Below are positions 16,736-25,987 of a stretch of DNA of 64,000 bases, piece after piece. Origin of the DNA: CBDEGK01 sp965237855 (GTDB taxonomy: Bacteria > Pseudomonadota > Gammaproteobacteria > Pseudomonadales > Halieaceae). A program made the translations under genes and the position numbers. The stretch's first letter is position 1; every line of letters starts with the position of its first letter. Under the pieces are notes generated by a model that saw nothing but the letters and a program-made list of their open reading frames with translations, had not been told where the DNA came from and made no database searches. Location: contig CBDEGK010000003.1 in the NCBI GenBank assembly GCA_965237855.1, positions 660,211 through 724,210 on the forward strand. Reading direction: 5' to 3'.

Positions 16736-18032
16736 TGTACAGACCCAGTATGTGCAGACCCTTGAGCAGGGTCAGTGCTTCGTACAGCTGATTATCTTTG
16801 CTTAGCAACTCATTGGGCGCTCGTTTGCTGTTGACTCTCTCATCGTCAGAGTTGTCATTGGCATTGTCCAGGTGGCGATTGAGATCCGCCTCGCTGATAC
16901 GCGGTGGCAGGTTTTCGAAGGCGGTGACTCGGGCGCGCTCCACCTCAATATCGGGCTTGATTCCCTGGGCCTGGATAGAACGGCCATTGGGTGTGAAATA
17001 GAGGGCAGTAGTCAATTTGATGGCCCGCTCCTCCGACAGCGGCATGATTGTTTGCACGGATCCCTTGCCAAAACTGTCCGTGCCCATGACCACGGCGCGG
17101 CGGTGGTCATGCAACGCACCGGCGACAATTTCCGAGGCTGAGGCAGAGCCGCCGTTGATCAACACAACAATAGGCGCACCAGCAATGCTGTCCAGCGGGG
17201 TGGCATTGTAATTGGTCTGGGCGTTGGGCATGCGCCCCTCGGTGTAGACCACGGTTCCCCCTTTGAGGAAGTGTCCGGCGACGTCAACACTGGCGCTGAG
17301 TACGCCGCCCGGATTGTTACGCAAATCCAGCACCATGCCCTTGAGCTGGTTTTCAGTTTTTAAGGTCTCCAGGGCCTTGGCCAGTTCATCCCCAGTGGCT
17401 TTCTGGAATTGCGCAATACGCAAGTAGGCATAACCGGGCTCCAGCCAACGTTTACGCACGCTGACCACCTGGATGGTGTCGCGTACCAGGGTCACGGTAA
17501 ACGGGCTGTTCAAGCCCTCGCGGGCGATCGTCAGGTCGATGCTGCTGCCCTTGGGGCCGCGCATGATTTCTATCGCCTCATTCAGGCTCAGGCCTTTCGC
17601 TGGCTGCTTGTCCAGTTTGAGAATGACGTCGCCGCTTTCCAGCCCGGCCCGGTCCGCGGGAGTGTCATCAATGGGAGATATAATCTTGACGAAGCCATTC
17701 TCCATGCCGACCTCCAGTCCCAGGCCGGAAAATTCACCCTTGGTGCTGGTCTGCAGATCGTCGAAGTCATCGGCGTCAAGATACACCGAATGGGGGTCAA
17801 GGCCAGACAACATGCCCCGAATGGCATATTCCAACAGGGTTTTGTCATCGACCTCCTCAACATAACCCAGCCGAATCTGGTTGAATACGTCGGCAAATGT
17901 ACGCAATTCGTGCAGCGGCAAAGCGGCGGCTTGCGGCGCCTCGTTGGCCGCCAAAAGAGGGGGAATGGCGCCCACCAGAGCCGCCAGGAGGAACCCGGCG
18001 CTGGCAAAAAATCGCGGCAATAAATTCTTCAT
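16710..18032 (-). CDS. ctpA: S41-family carboxy-terminal processing protease
   Basis: A 440-residue periplasmic protease starting MKNLLPRFFASAGFLL with a clear signal peptide; an upstream Met at 18059 would add nine residues before the signal. A PDZ domain (LGLEVGMENGFVKI to GDVILKLDKQPA) precedes the S41 catalytic core. The nucleophilic Ser lies in GGSASASEIVAGAL and the general-base Lys in GTDSFGKGSVQT. CtpA-type proteases degrade cell-wall-acting periplasmic proteins. It lies in an operon with envC upstream and the yibQ-like gene downstream. Confidence 0.94.
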   Translation of the reverse strand: MKNLLPRFFASAGFLLAALVGAIPPLLAANEAPQAAALPLHELRTFADVFNQIRLGYVEEVDDKTLLEYAIRGMLSGLDPHSVYLDADDFDDLQTSTKGEFSGLGLEVGMENGFVKIISPIDDTPADRAGLESGDVILKLDKQPAKGLSLNEAIEIMRGPKGSSIDLTIAREGLNSPFTVTLVRDTIQVVSVRKRWLEPGYAYLRIAQFQKATGDELAKALETLKTENQLKGMVLDLRNNPGGVLSASVDVAGHFLKGGTVVYTEGRMPNAQTNYNATPLDSIAGAPIVVLINGGSASASEIVAGALHDHRRAVVMGTDSFGKGSVQTIMPLSEERAIKLTTALYFTPNGRSIQAQGIKPDIEVERARVTAFENLPPRISEADLNRHLDNANDNSDDERVNSKRAPNELLSKDNQLYEALTLLKGLHILGLYNAQQQNAL

Positions 18033-18081
18033 AGTGAATGCCAATCTCGCGTACAGCATAGTTTACCCTATTGTGCCCATC

Positions 18082-19245
18082 TTAGCCGTTTTGTAGCCAG
18101 GAGTGGGGATCAGTCGGTTTGCCATTTTCCCGAATCTCGAAGTATAGGGCCGCCTGGTTCTGGCCGCCGCTGTTACCCACGGTACTGATGGCCGCCCCCG
18201 CCGTAACCCATTCGCCTACCTCCCTCAACAGTGCCTGATTGTGGGCATATAAGCTCATATATCCGTCACCGTGATCAATGATTAGCAGCAGGCCAGAACC
18301 GCGGAACCAGTCTGCAAATACCACCCTGCCGTGATGAATGGCACTGACGGTGGCACCTTCATCGGCGGGGATCGACAAACCCTGCCACTTCAGGCCACCG
18401 TTGCGCCGACCTCCATAGCGGTTGCTGGGTTTTCCATGCAACGGCCAAGGCATGCCCCCCCTCAACTCGGGGAAGGGTTGGTAGGCTTCTGGTGTTGCCA
18501 TATCGGCAACCGCTTCTATTATGAGTTCCAGCAGGCGTTCCAGTTCCGCCCGGTCGGCTGACATTTTTTTCAGACGCTCGTCCTTGGTCTTAATACTCGC
18601 GTTCAGACTCGCCAGGTGTTGCTGGCGAAGTTGTTTGCCGGCCAGCAGCTTTTGCCGCTGCAACTGCAAGATTTGCCCGGTCCGCTGTAGCTGATCTGCC
18701 GTCGCCGATATCTCAGGCTCGAGCGCATCGAGACGGGCGAGCGTGCCCAGGTACTGCTCAATATTTTGTTTGCGGGCTTCATAGAAGTACTCGTAGTAGC
18801 CCATGGAACGGGCCAGGGTGTCGGGTTGCTCTTGGTTCAACAGTATCTTGAGTTGGCTCTGTCGACCCATCTGGTAGGCGGTCTGCAGTTCCCGCGTTAT
18901 CAGCTCCTGCTGTTGGCCACGGGCCAGCAGGAGTTCTTCGCGCTGGGTTTTCAGCTCAGCCAGCTGATTCCTGGTCCAATCCAGCTTCTCGTGAGTTTGC
19001 TGAATATCCGTTTGTAACTGGCCAATGGCGATTTCAGATTTGCGCAATGTCTGCTGCAGGCTGCCTTGTTCTAACTTGTCGCTTTGCAGTTCTTGGCTGA
19101 GGTTGGCCATGTCTCGCTTGAGCTGCTCGAGTTGGGCTCGGGTCTGTGTCTCCTCATCTGCAGATACGGTTGATATCAGCCCTATCGACAAGACAAGAAG
19201 GGCCGGGGCAACCCCGGTAAATGCTTGCAATAGGGCTCGAATCAA
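18082..19245 (-). CDS. envC: EnvC-type murein hydrolase activator
   Basis: A 387-residue periplasmic protein with a signal peptide, a long coiled coil (~30-245, QLEQLKRDMANLSQEL onward) and a C-terminal LytM/M23 domain (~265-385). The LytM zinc site is degenerate: the usual His of the final HxH strand is replaced in AALYFEIRENGKP. This matches EnvC, which does not cut peptidoglycan itself but activates AmiA/AmiB at division. It starts 5 bases downstream of gpmI, same strand. Confidence 0.92.
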   Translation of the reverse strand: MIRALLQAFTGVAPALLVLSIGLISTVSADEETQTRAQLEQLKRDMANLSQELQSDKLEQGSLQQTLRKSEIAIGQLQTDIQQTHEKLDWTRNQLAELKTQREELLLARGQQQELITRELQTAYQMGRQSQLKILLNQEQPDTLARSMGYYEYFYEARKQNIEQYLGTLARLDALEPEISATADQLQRTGQILQLQRQKLLAGKQLRQQHLASLNASIKTKDERLKKMSADRAELERLLELIIEAVADMATPEAYQPFPELRGGMPWPLHGKPSNRYGGRRNGGLKWQGLSIPADEGATVSAIHHGRVVFADWFRGSGLLLIIDHGDGYMSLYAHNQALLREVGEWVTAGAAISTVGNSGGQNQAALYFEIRENGKPTDPHSWLQNG

Positions 19246-19250
19246 AGTGT

Positions 19251-20804
19251 CTACTCCAGTGAGAGCAAGCTGGTGCCGGTCATCTCCAGCGGTTGTTCTA
19301 ATTCCATCAACTGGAGCAACGAGGGCGCCACATCTCCAAGCACGCCGGTCCGGTCGGTGAAGCTGAGACGGCGGCCACCAATATAGACCAGCGGTACGGC
19401 TTCGGTTGTGTGCTGGGTGTGATTCTGGCCGGATTCGTGGTCGACCATTTGCTCGCAGTTACCGTGATCTGCTGTCACCAGTGCCTCTGCGCTGTGCTCG
19501 ATAATTGCGGCCTCCAGCCTGCCCAGGCATTCGTCCAGCGCTTCAACGGCTCTTATCGCCGCCTGGTAGTTGCCGGTGTGGCCGACCATGTCGCCGTTTG
19601 CGTAGTTGCACACAATCAGGTCGTAATTGCCGCTCGCTATGGCCTCTATCAGTTTGTCGGTCACCTCTGGCGCGCTCATTTCTGGCTGCAGATCGTAGGT
19701 AGCCACATCCGGGGAAGGCACTAAAACCCTGTCCTCACCCGGGTAGCAGGCTTCCTGCCCGCCACTGAAAAAGAAGGTTACGTGGGCGTACTTTTCGGTT
19801 TCGGCTATGCGCAGCTGTGTTTTGCCCAGATCGGACAGGTACTGGGGCAGTACATTTTCCAGTCTTGCCGGTGCATAGGCACAGCTGGCAGTAATATCGG
19901 CCGCATACTCAGTAGTCATGACGAAATCCGCCAGCGGGGGGGGCTGGCCGCGGTCAAAATCGCTGAAACCGGGGTCGACAAGGGCCCGTGTGATCTGTCG
20001 CGCCCGGTCCGACCGGAAATTCATGAACAGCACGCTGTCACCATCGCCAATCAGCGCGGCGGGATCCCCATCGGCAGAAACCCGGGTCGCGTTTACAAAT
20101 TCGTCATCCTCACCACGGTCATAGGCTTGTTGCAGTGCCTCGGTGGCTGATGTTGCCGTGTATTGCGCCTGTCCCTGCGTTAGCAAGGCGTAGGCCCGCT
20201 CAATGCGTTCCCAGCGGTTGTCCCGATCCATGGCGTAGTAGCGGCCAATCACAGTCGCAACCCGTCCACAATTGAGACGGGAAAATAATGCTTCCGCCGC
20301 CTGTAGAGAGGCCGTGGCACTGCGTGGCGGTGTGTCGCGCCCATCCAGAAAAGCATGCAGGTAGACTTGTTTTGCACCACGCGCATGGGCCATCTCTATG
20401 GCGGCATAAATATGACGCTCGTGGCTGTGGACGCCCCCCGGCGACAGCAGCCCAAGAATATGCACGGCACCCTGCTTGGCAATCGCTTTGTCTATGGCGT
20501 TGCAGAAAGCGGGATTTTGCTGAAAGCTGCCATCTTTAATCGCCTGGTCGATGCGGGTCATGTTCTGGTAGACCACGCGCCCGGCCCCCAGGCTCATGTG
20601 ACCGACCTCGGAGTTGCCCATTTGACCTTCCGGCAAGCCCACGTCCAGGCCGGAGCCAGATATCAGGGTGTGCGGGCGTTGCTCCCACCAGCGATCCCAT
20701 ACCTCGGTGTTGGCGTTGGCTATCGCGTTGTTTTCAGTTTCCTCCCGATAGCCCCAGCCATCGAGAATCACCAGCAGCCGGGTGCAGCGTTGTGTGTCAG
20801 TCAT
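19251..20804 (-). CDS. gpmI: 2,3-bisphosphoglycerate-independent phosphoglycerate mutase
   Basis: A 517-residue cytosolic glycolytic enzyme of the alkaline-phosphatase superfamily. LVILDGWGYRE starts the metal site, the phosphoserine is in GQMGNSEVGHMSLGAGR, and VTADHGNCEQM and QNHTQHTTEAVPL supply the remaining metal ligands. Length is normal (~510-515). It is divergent from the rhodanese gene, with 171 bases between the starts. Confidence 0.97.
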   Translation of the reverse strand: MTDTQRCTRLLVILDGWGYREETENNAIANANTEVWDRWWEQRPHTLISGSGLDVGLPEGQMGNSEVGHMSLGAGRVVYQNMTRIDQAIKDGSFQQNPAFCNAIDKAIAKQGAVHILGLLSPGGVHSHERHIYAAIEMAHARGAKQVYLHAFLDGRDTPPRSATASLQAAEALFSRLNCGRVATVIGRYYAMDRDNRWERIERAYALLTQGQAQYTATSATEALQQAYDRGEDDEFVNATRVSADGDPAALIGDGDSVLFMNFRSDRARQITRALVDPGFSDFDRGQPPPLADFVMTTEYAADITASCAYAPARLENVLPQYLSDLGKTQLRIAETEKYAHVTFFFSGGQEACYPGEDRVLVPSPDVATYDLQPEMSAPEVTDKLIEAIASGNYDLIVCNYANGDMVGHTGNYQAAIRAVEALDECLGRLEAAIIEHSAEALVTADHGNCEQMVDHESGQNHTQHTTEAVPLVYIGGRRLSFTDRTGVLGDVAPSLLQLMELEQPLEMTGTSLLSLE

Positions 20805-20975
20805 AACTATGGCTTCGTGGTAGCACTGGGAAAGCGCGAGATTTTACCCTTTATTGCGCCGGAGATCACCGCCGGGAGCGTTTTCAGCGCGGCAAAGACA
20901 CTTAATAAAAGACACTGTATACTTGGCGCCCTTTTAGGGACCCCTAATCCGGGTCTCGACACGGTAATCCCCGAT

Positions 20976-21389
20976 ATGGCTTTATTTTTAGAATTCATGG
21001 CTCAGCAGTGGACGCTATTTGCGGCGCTGGCGGTAACCATTGCCATGTTTATTTTTCACGAATCGCGGCGCTCGGGAGCCAGTTTATCGCCCCAGAAGGC
21101 AATCAACCTGGTGAACAGTGAGGAAGGTGTGTTTCTGGACCTGCGTGACAGTACCGAGTTTGGCCGCGGTCATGTGGTCGATGCACTGAACATACCCGCC
21201 ACCAAGCTGGAGGCGCGCCTGGCTGAGCTGGAGAGCTACCGAGACCGGCCAATTATCCTGCTCTGCAAGATGGGGCAGCATTCGGGAGCGGCCGGCAAAC
21301 AGCTGACCGAGAAGGGGTTCAGCCGGGTATATCGCATGACTGGCGGTATGATGGAGTGGGGTAATATGCAATTGCCGCTGGTGAAATAG
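20976..21389 (+). CDS. Membrane-anchored rhodanese-like sulfurtransferase (YibN type)
   Basis: A 137-residue protein with an N-terminal membrane segment (residues ~7-24) and a rhodanese domain. The catalytic Cys is in LLCKMGQHSG, preceded by GVFLDLRDSTEFGRGHV. The ATG at 20976 is chosen because the frame upstream runs antisense through gpmI and has no rhodanese character. The stop overlaps the GTG start of grxC, giving the common rhodanese-grxC-secB operon. Confidence 0.9.
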   Translation: MALFLEFMAQQWTLFAALAVTIAMFIFHESRRSGASLSPQKAINLVNSEEGVFLDLRDSTEFGRGHVVDALNIPATKLEARLAELESYRDRPIILLCKMGQHSGAAGKQLTEKGFSRVYRMTGGMMEWGNMQLPLVK

Positions 21390-21664
21390 TGCCGAGTGCC
21401 ACCGAAGTAAAACTCTACAGTACCCGTTTTTGTCCCTACTGTATCCGCGCCAAGCGCTTGCTGGCAGACAAAGGGGTGGGCTTCACCGACATCGCGGTGG
21501 ACAACGATACGGTACTGCGCCAGGAGATGATGCGTGCCAGTGGCCGTCACACGGTACCGCAGATATGGATTGGCGATCGCCACGTGGGTGGATTTGATGA
21601 ATTATGGTCGCTGGACCAGCGAGGCTGGCTCGACCAGTTGCTGTGGCCAGCAACTACCGCTTAA
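21389..21664 (+). CDS. grxC: Glutaredoxin 3
   Basis: A 91-residue dithiol glutaredoxin with redox motif CPYC (YSTRFCPYCIRAK), the cis-proline region TVPQIWIG and the glutathione-binding GGFDEL. It reduces disulfides with glutathione in the cytosol. GTG start overlapping the rhodanese stop; secB follows after 17 bases. Confidence 0.95.
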   Translation: MPSATEVKLYSTRFCPYCIRAKRLLADKGVGFTDIAVDNDTVLRQEMMRASGRHTVPQIWIGDRHVGGFDELWSLDQRGWLDQLLWPATTA

Positions 21665-21681
21665 CACACTAGGAAAGAACT

Positions 21682-22179
21682 ATGGCTGAAGAAGAAATTA
21701 CCGCAACCGGCGAACAGGAACAGGCTCAACAAAAGTTCGCGCTGCAACGCATCTATGTCAAGGACATGTCCTTTGAGTCGCCTGCGGCGCCCGGCGTTTT
21801 CATGCAGGAATGGAAGCCGGCAATGAACGTGGATCTGAATACCAAGAGTAGCAAGGTCGGCGACGATGACTACGAGGTGGTATTAACTATCACTATTACG
21901 GCCAAGGTAGGCGACGAGACCGCCTATCTGATTGAAGTACAGCAGGCGGGTATTTTCCACATCAAGGGCATCGAAGGGGATGATTTACGCCGGATTCTGG
22001 CCACAGTTTGTCCGAACATGCTGTTCCCCTATTCGCGGGAAACCATCGACGGTATCGTCACCAAGGGCACCTTCCCGGCCTTGATGCTGGCGCCGGTTAA
22101 CTTTGATGCACTGTTTGCTCAAGCCATGCAGCAAGCGCAGGATGAGGGCAAGATCTCGGCGGGCGAAACAACCCAGTAA
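21682..22179 (+). CDS. secB: Protein-export chaperone SecB
   Basis: A 165-residue tetrameric cytosolic chaperone that keeps preproteins unfolded and delivers them to SecA. Family hallmarks: FALQRIYVKDMSFESP, WKPAMNVDLNTKS, VEVQQAGIF-like strand, CPNMLFPYSRETID and FPALMLAPVNFDALFAQ. An AGGAAAGAA ribosome site precedes the ATG. Confidence 0.97.
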   Translation: MAEEEITATGEQEQAQQKFALQRIYVKDMSFESPAAPGVFMQEWKPAMNVDLNTKSSKVGDDDYEVVLTITITAKVGDETAYLIEVQQAGIFHIKGIEGDDLRRILATVCPNMLFPYSRETIDGIVTKGTFPALMLAPVNFDALFAQAMQQAQDEGKISAGETTQ

Positions 22180-22187
22180 AAAATCCC

Positions 22188-22649
22188 TCAGGCGTCGGCA
22201 AAACCTTGCTGGCGCCAGGCCTCATAGACCAGTACAGCCGCACTGTTTGACAGGTTCAGACTGCGGCTGTCTTTTCGCATGGGAATGCGCAGGCAGTTTT
22301 CAACACCTATCGATTGCAGTATCTGGCTGGGAAGCCCGCGTGTTTCCGGGCCGAACACCAGGAAATCACCTGGCTGGTACGACACCTGGTCGTAGTTGCG
22401 CTGGCCTCGGGTAGTGACGGCGTAGATAGGGGCGTCACCACAGCCCGCCTGGAACTCCTGCCAGTTCGCGTGTACTTCGACGCTGGCCCACTCCGAATAA
22501 TCCAGCCCCGCCCGGCGCAACCGCTTGTCGTCCATTTCAAACCCCAGCGGCTCAATCAGGTATAAATGACAGCCGGTATTGGCGCAGAGGCGGATGATAT
22601 TGCCAGTATTGGGGGGAATTTCTGGCTGATAGAGGACGATATTGAACAC
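22188..22649 (-). CDS. trmL: tRNA (cytidine/uridine-2'-O-)-methyltransferase TrmL
   Basis: A 153-residue SPOUT methyltransferase acting on the wobble base of two Leu tRNAs. FNIVLYQPEIPPNTGNIIRLCANTG opens the fold, and the trefoil-knot cofactor site is in FGPETRGLP and LRIPMRKDSRSLNLSNSAAV. It is convergent with secB (8-base gap) and lies 8 bases downstream of ntrC. Confidence 0.95.
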   Translation of the reverse strand: MFNIVLYQPEIPPNTGNIIRLCANTGCHLYLIEPLGFEMDDKRLRRAGLDYSEWASVEVHANWQEFQAGCGDAPIYAVTTRGQRNYDQVSYQPGDFLVFGPETRGLPSQILQSIGVENCLRIPMRKDSRSLNLSNSAAVLVYEAWRQQGFADA

Positions 22650-22657
22650 GGGATGCC

Positions 22658-24064
22658 TCAGGACATACCCAGTTCTTTCATCTTCCGGGTCAGGGTATTG
22701 CGGCCCCAGCCCAGTAGCAGTGAGGCATCTCGTTTACGGCCGTTGGTGTGGGCCAGTGCCGTTTCGATCATCACCCGCTCGAACTCGGGCACGGCCTGCT
22801 GAAGGATCTGTTGGCGACCGTCGCCCAGCGCGGTGTCTGCCCACTGCCGCAATTGTTGTTGCCAACTATCCTGGGGCTGGCTTGGCACTGGTTCTTCCTG
22901 CCCCAGTTCCGGTGGCAGGTCACCGCGATGAATTTCCCGGCCAGTGGCCATCACGGTCAACCAGCGACAGGTGTTTTCCAGCTGGCGCACGTTGCCGGGC
23001 CAGGGCAGTTGGCACAAATAGTCGCTGGTCTCCGCCAGCAGAATTTTTGGCTCCACTTCCAGTTCCACCGCAGCCTGCTGGAAAAAATGTTGCATCAAGC
23101 GGGGAATATCCTCGCGTCGCTCCGCCAGTCTTGGAATGTGGATGCGGATGACATTGAGGCGATGGAACAGGTCCTCGCGGAAGGTGTGCTCCGCCACCAA
23201 TTTCTCCAGGTTCTGGTGGGTTGCGGCGATGATCCGCACGTCGACCTTTACCGGGGTGTGTCCGCCCACGCGGTAAAATTCACCGTCCGCCAGCACTCGC
23301 AATAGCCTGGTTTGCGTGTCTGCGGGCATGTCTCCAATTTCGTCGAGGAAAAGGGTGCCGCCGTTCGCCTGCTCAAAACGCCCTCGGCGCTGGCTATTGG
23401 CGCCCGTAAACGCCCCCTTTTCGTGGCCGAACAGCTCGGACTCCATTAAATCCTTCGGAATAGCCGCCATATTCAGGGCTATAAAAGGCTGGCCCTGCCG
23501 CGGACTGTGCCGGTGCAGCGCGTGGGCTACCAGCTCCTTGCCGGTTCCGGATTCGCCATTGATTAATACAGTAATGCTGGAGTGCGCGAGTCGTCCAATA
23601 GCGCGAAAAACTTCCTGCATGGCCGGTGCTTCGCCAATGATCTCGGTGGCGCCTATGTTGTCTTCCGGCGGCTTGAAATCGGCGGATTGCTCCGCGGCAT
23701 GCGCTAGTGCGCGATGAGTGACGGCTACCACCTCATCCACGTCAAAGGGCTTGGGAAGGTATTCGAAGGCACCTTTCTGGTATGAGGCAACAGCGCTGTC
23801 GAGATCAGAGTGGGCGGTGGTGATGATGACCGGCAGGTCTGGGTGAGATTCACTGATTCGCGACAACAGGGTGAGTCCATCCATGCCGGGCATTCGAATA
23901 TCGCTCACAATTGTGTTGGGCCTGCTGTGCTGCAGGCTGTCCAGCAGGGCCTCTCCTGACTCGAAAGATCGTGTAGCAATGCCAGCCTGTTCCAGGGCGC
24001 GTTCCAGCACCCAGCGGATAGAGCTGTCGTCATCGACGATCCAGACTGTGGCGTTAACTTCCAT
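22658..24064 (-). CDS. ntrC: Nitrogen regulation response regulator NtrC
   Basis: A 468-residue sigma-54 activator. The receiver domain has the phosphorylated Asp in TIVSDIRMPGMDGL. The AAA+ domain carries Walker A GESGTGKE and the sigma-54-contact loop GAFTGA. A Fis-type helix-turn-helix ends the protein (RDASLLLGWGRNTLTRKMKEL). The start MEVNATVWIVDDD at 24064 gives a normal N-terminus; ATGs at 24073 and 24127 would only add unrelated residues. It overlaps ntrB by 11 bases. Confidence 0.95.
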   Translation of the reverse strand: MEVNATVWIVDDDSSIRWVLERALEQAGIATRSFESGEALLDSLQHSRPNTIVSDIRMPGMDGLTLLSRISESHPDLPVIITTAHSDLDSAVASYQKGAFEYLPKPFDVDEVVAVTHRALAHAAEQSADFKPPEDNIGATEIIGEAPAMQEVFRAIGRLAHSSITVLINGESGTGKELVAHALHRHSPRQGQPFIALNMAAIPKDLMESELFGHEKGAFTGANSQRRGRFEQANGGTLFLDEIGDMPADTQTRLLRVLADGEFYRVGGHTPVKVDVRIIAATHQNLEKLVAEHTFREDLFHRLNVIRIHIPRLAERREDIPRLMQHFFQQAAVELEVEPKILLAETSDYLCQLPWPGNVRQLENTCRWLTVMATGREIHRGDLPPELGQEEPVPSQPQDSWQQQLRQWADTALGDGRQQILQQAVPEFERVMIETALAHTNGRKRDASLLLGWGRNTLTRKMKELGMS

Positions 24065-25133
24065 GGGTATCATCCATTGGTATGTATAGGGTGAAGACAG
24101 TCCAGTCAGTTTCCCGGCTGTACTCAATCACGCCCTGATGTCGGTTGATAATTGATTGGCTAATTGCCAAGCCCAGCCCGGTTCCATTGGCGCGGCCGCT
24201 GATCATGGGCACGAACAGCGAACCCTCCAGGTCAGCCGGTACCCCGTCGCCGTTATCCTTGATATCGATGCGGCACACCAGCTTGTGTCGCTGTGTGCCA
24301 ATGGTAAATTGACGTTGTATGCGGCTTTGTAGGCTAATTATTCGGTCGCCTTCCTGGGCTTCTGTGGCCTGTATGGCATTGCGGACGATATTAAGTACAG
24401 CCTGGATTAACTGTGAGCGATCGCCGGTAATAATATCTGGCAGGCTGGGGTCATAATCCCGGACAACGGTCAAGTGCGGCCCCACCTCAGCCTGTACCAG
24501 GGAGCGTACGTGCTCCAGTACCTCGTGGATGTTGAGGTGTTGCAACTCCGGTTGTCGGTGAGAGCCCAGCATCCGATCCACCAGGTCACGCAGGCGGTCG
24601 GCTTCGGCAATGATGATATTGGTGTACTCCTCGAGGGACGAATCACCCAGTTCCCTCGCCAACAGCTGGGCCGCTCCCCGCACGCCACCCAGGGGGTTCT
24701 TGATTTCGTGTGCCAGCCCCCGAATCAATGCCTGCGCAGTTTGTTGTGAGGAGATCAGGCCCTCCTCACGGGTAATACGAAGAATCCGGTTCAGCTCCTG
24801 GAATTCCAGCAACAAACCTGGGTCAGGTTCATCCATCAGCGGAGTTACCACCAGATCTACGTGCAGCTGTTCCTCCTTGCCGGCGGGGGTCAAGGTTATA
24901 TCCCGGTGGGTGTGTGGATTGTTCTGTTGCAATGCGGTCTGTAACTCGTTGAAGAGTTGCTCGTGACTCGGGAATAGCTGATGAATTCTCATTCCCTCAG
25001 AGCGGGAATCGCTGAGCTCAAACAAAGCCTGGGCTGCGGAATTGATATAGCGCACCCGCAGATCTGCGTCCACTAGCACCAGCGCAGTGCTGAGGTGGTC
25101 GAGAAGCTGTTTGTGAAAATCGGTGCCGGTCAT
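24054..25133 (-). CDS. ntrB: Nitrogen regulation sensor kinase NtrB
   Basis: A 359-residue cytosolic histidine kinase/phosphatase for NtrC, normally controlled by PII. An N-terminal PAS domain (~8-110) precedes the H-box GLAHEIKNPLGGVRGAAQLL, then the ATP-binding N, G1 and G2 boxes (NIVRNAIQATE, DIKDNGDGVP, GTGLGLAIS). No membrane segment is present, as expected. A candidate NtrC box and sigma-54-like promoter lie upstream. Confidence 0.95.
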   Translation of the reverse strand: MTGTDFHKQLLDHLSTALVLVDADLRVRYINSAAQALFELSDSRSEGMRIHQLFPSHEQLFNELQTALQQNNPHTHRDITLTPAGKEEQLHVDLVVTPLMDEPDPGLLLEFQELNRILRITREEGLISSQQTAQALIRGLAHEIKNPLGGVRGAAQLLARELGDSSLEEYTNIIIAEADRLRDLVDRMLGSHRQPELQHLNIHEVLEHVRSLVQAEVGPHLTVVRDYDPSLPDIITGDRSQLIQAVLNIVRNAIQATEAQEGDRIISLQSRIQRQFTIGTQRHKLVCRIDIKDNGDGVPADLEGSLFVPMISGRANGTGLGLAISQSIINRHQGVIEYSRETDWTVFTLYIPMDDTHGS

Positions 25134-25184
25134 GGTATCGCTGTAGTAGAGCCCACTGGTATTTACGGTCCAATCCTAGTGTTA

Positions 25185-25200
25185 AGCAAGAATGAAGCCA
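25185..25200 (-). promoter_or_regulatory. Candidate sigma-54 promoter for ntrBC
   Basis: On the minus strand TGGCTTCATTCTTGCT keeps the invariant GG and GC of sigma-54 promoters exactly 10 bases apart. It lies about 50 bases upstream of the ntrB start. The -24 element is imperfect (TGGCTT rather than TGGCAC), so this is moderate evidence. Confidence 0.45.
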
Positions 25201-25347
25201 GCCTCAAACGAATCGCCAAATCAGGAACAAAAACCGCAAGAAAAGGATGTTTAGACGGGTTCTGCCGAGGCGACTGCTGAAATTTTTAACTTGTGGTCGT
25301 AACAGCCCTCAGGCGTCATTGCCTATACAGAGCGAAGCGCGGCTGCA

Positions 25348-25364
25348 TGCACCATTATGGTGCG
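25348..25364. promoter_or_regulatory. NtrC-binding site upstream of ntrBC
   Basis: TGCACCATTATGGTGCG matches the NtrC dyad TGCACCA-N3-TGGTGCA at 16 of 17 positions (N counted as any base). It lies about 215 bases upstream of ntrB and about 150 from the candidate sigma-54 promoter, a usual enhancer distance. Confidence 0.7.
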
Positions 25365-25396
25365 CGCTTACGCTGTAGAAGTCCAGCCCGGTGCAC

Positions 25397-25900
25397 TCAG
25401 AAATTTGACGAGGGGCGAAAAACGTAGACCGTCACAGGCCCGGATTTGGCCATCTCTTTGCCCTTCTCGTTGAGAAGCTTGACCTCCAGCAGATGTGATC
25501 CACGAAAGACATTAGTGAGGGCCCAGGATGAATGTGATTGAGGCTCGCCCTCCGGTACCCCGTCTAATAGCAATTGCAGTTTGTGGCCGCCTTGTAGCGA
25601 GGGAGTAATGCTGGCGGACACTGAAAAATTGCCCGGTCCGCGAGGGATGATCGTGTCATTGTTGGGTGAGGTAATCTCGAGGCTGTATTTTACAGCGGCA
25701 ACCTCCACTGTCGCCTCCTGGGCTGGGTATGCTATGACCGGCGGCGGGGCGGAAGTGTTGGTGGGTCTGATCTCGATTTTCTGAGAACCCTCTGGCGGTT
25801 TATCGGTGAACGTTACATTGCCGTTTTCATCCACGTGTTTGTAGACTTGGGCTAGGGCCAAGACTGGCAGGAACAGCAACGCAATTAGTATATGTTTCAT
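25397..25900 (-). CDS. DUF4124 domain secreted protein
   Basis: A 167-residue protein with a signal peptide (MKHILIALLFLPVLALA, cleaved before QVYKHV). The DUF4124 motif VYKHVDENGNVTFTDKPPEG follows; a beta-sandwich-like C-terminus (~75-165) resembles a small Ig-like domain. Function is unknown. The family is regularly found between glnA and ntrB in gammaproteobacteria, as here. Confidence 0.85.
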   Translation of the reverse strand: MKHILIALLFLPVLALAQVYKHVDENGNVTFTDKPPEGSQKIEIRPTNTSAPPPVIAYPAQEATVEVAAVKYSLEITSPNNDTIIPRGPGNFSVSASITPSLQGGHKLQLLLDGVPEGEPQSHSSWALTNVFRGSHLLEVKLLNEKGKEMAKSGPVTVYVFRPSSNF

Positions 25901-25987
25901 GGGGTTAGTATACAGAAGGGGTCGGTGGAGTGTGGATAAGTAAAAAGCAACTTATCCACATCACCCGCCGACCCCACCTCGAGCCGA

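Noticed and set aside
17409..18023. 204-codon frame antisense to ctpA
   Set aside because: Shadow of a conserved gene on the other strand; no supporting features.
20355..20975. Long N-terminal extension of the rhodanese frame
   Set aside because: It runs antisense through gpmI, has no family features, and a good start with a membrane anchor lies at 20976.
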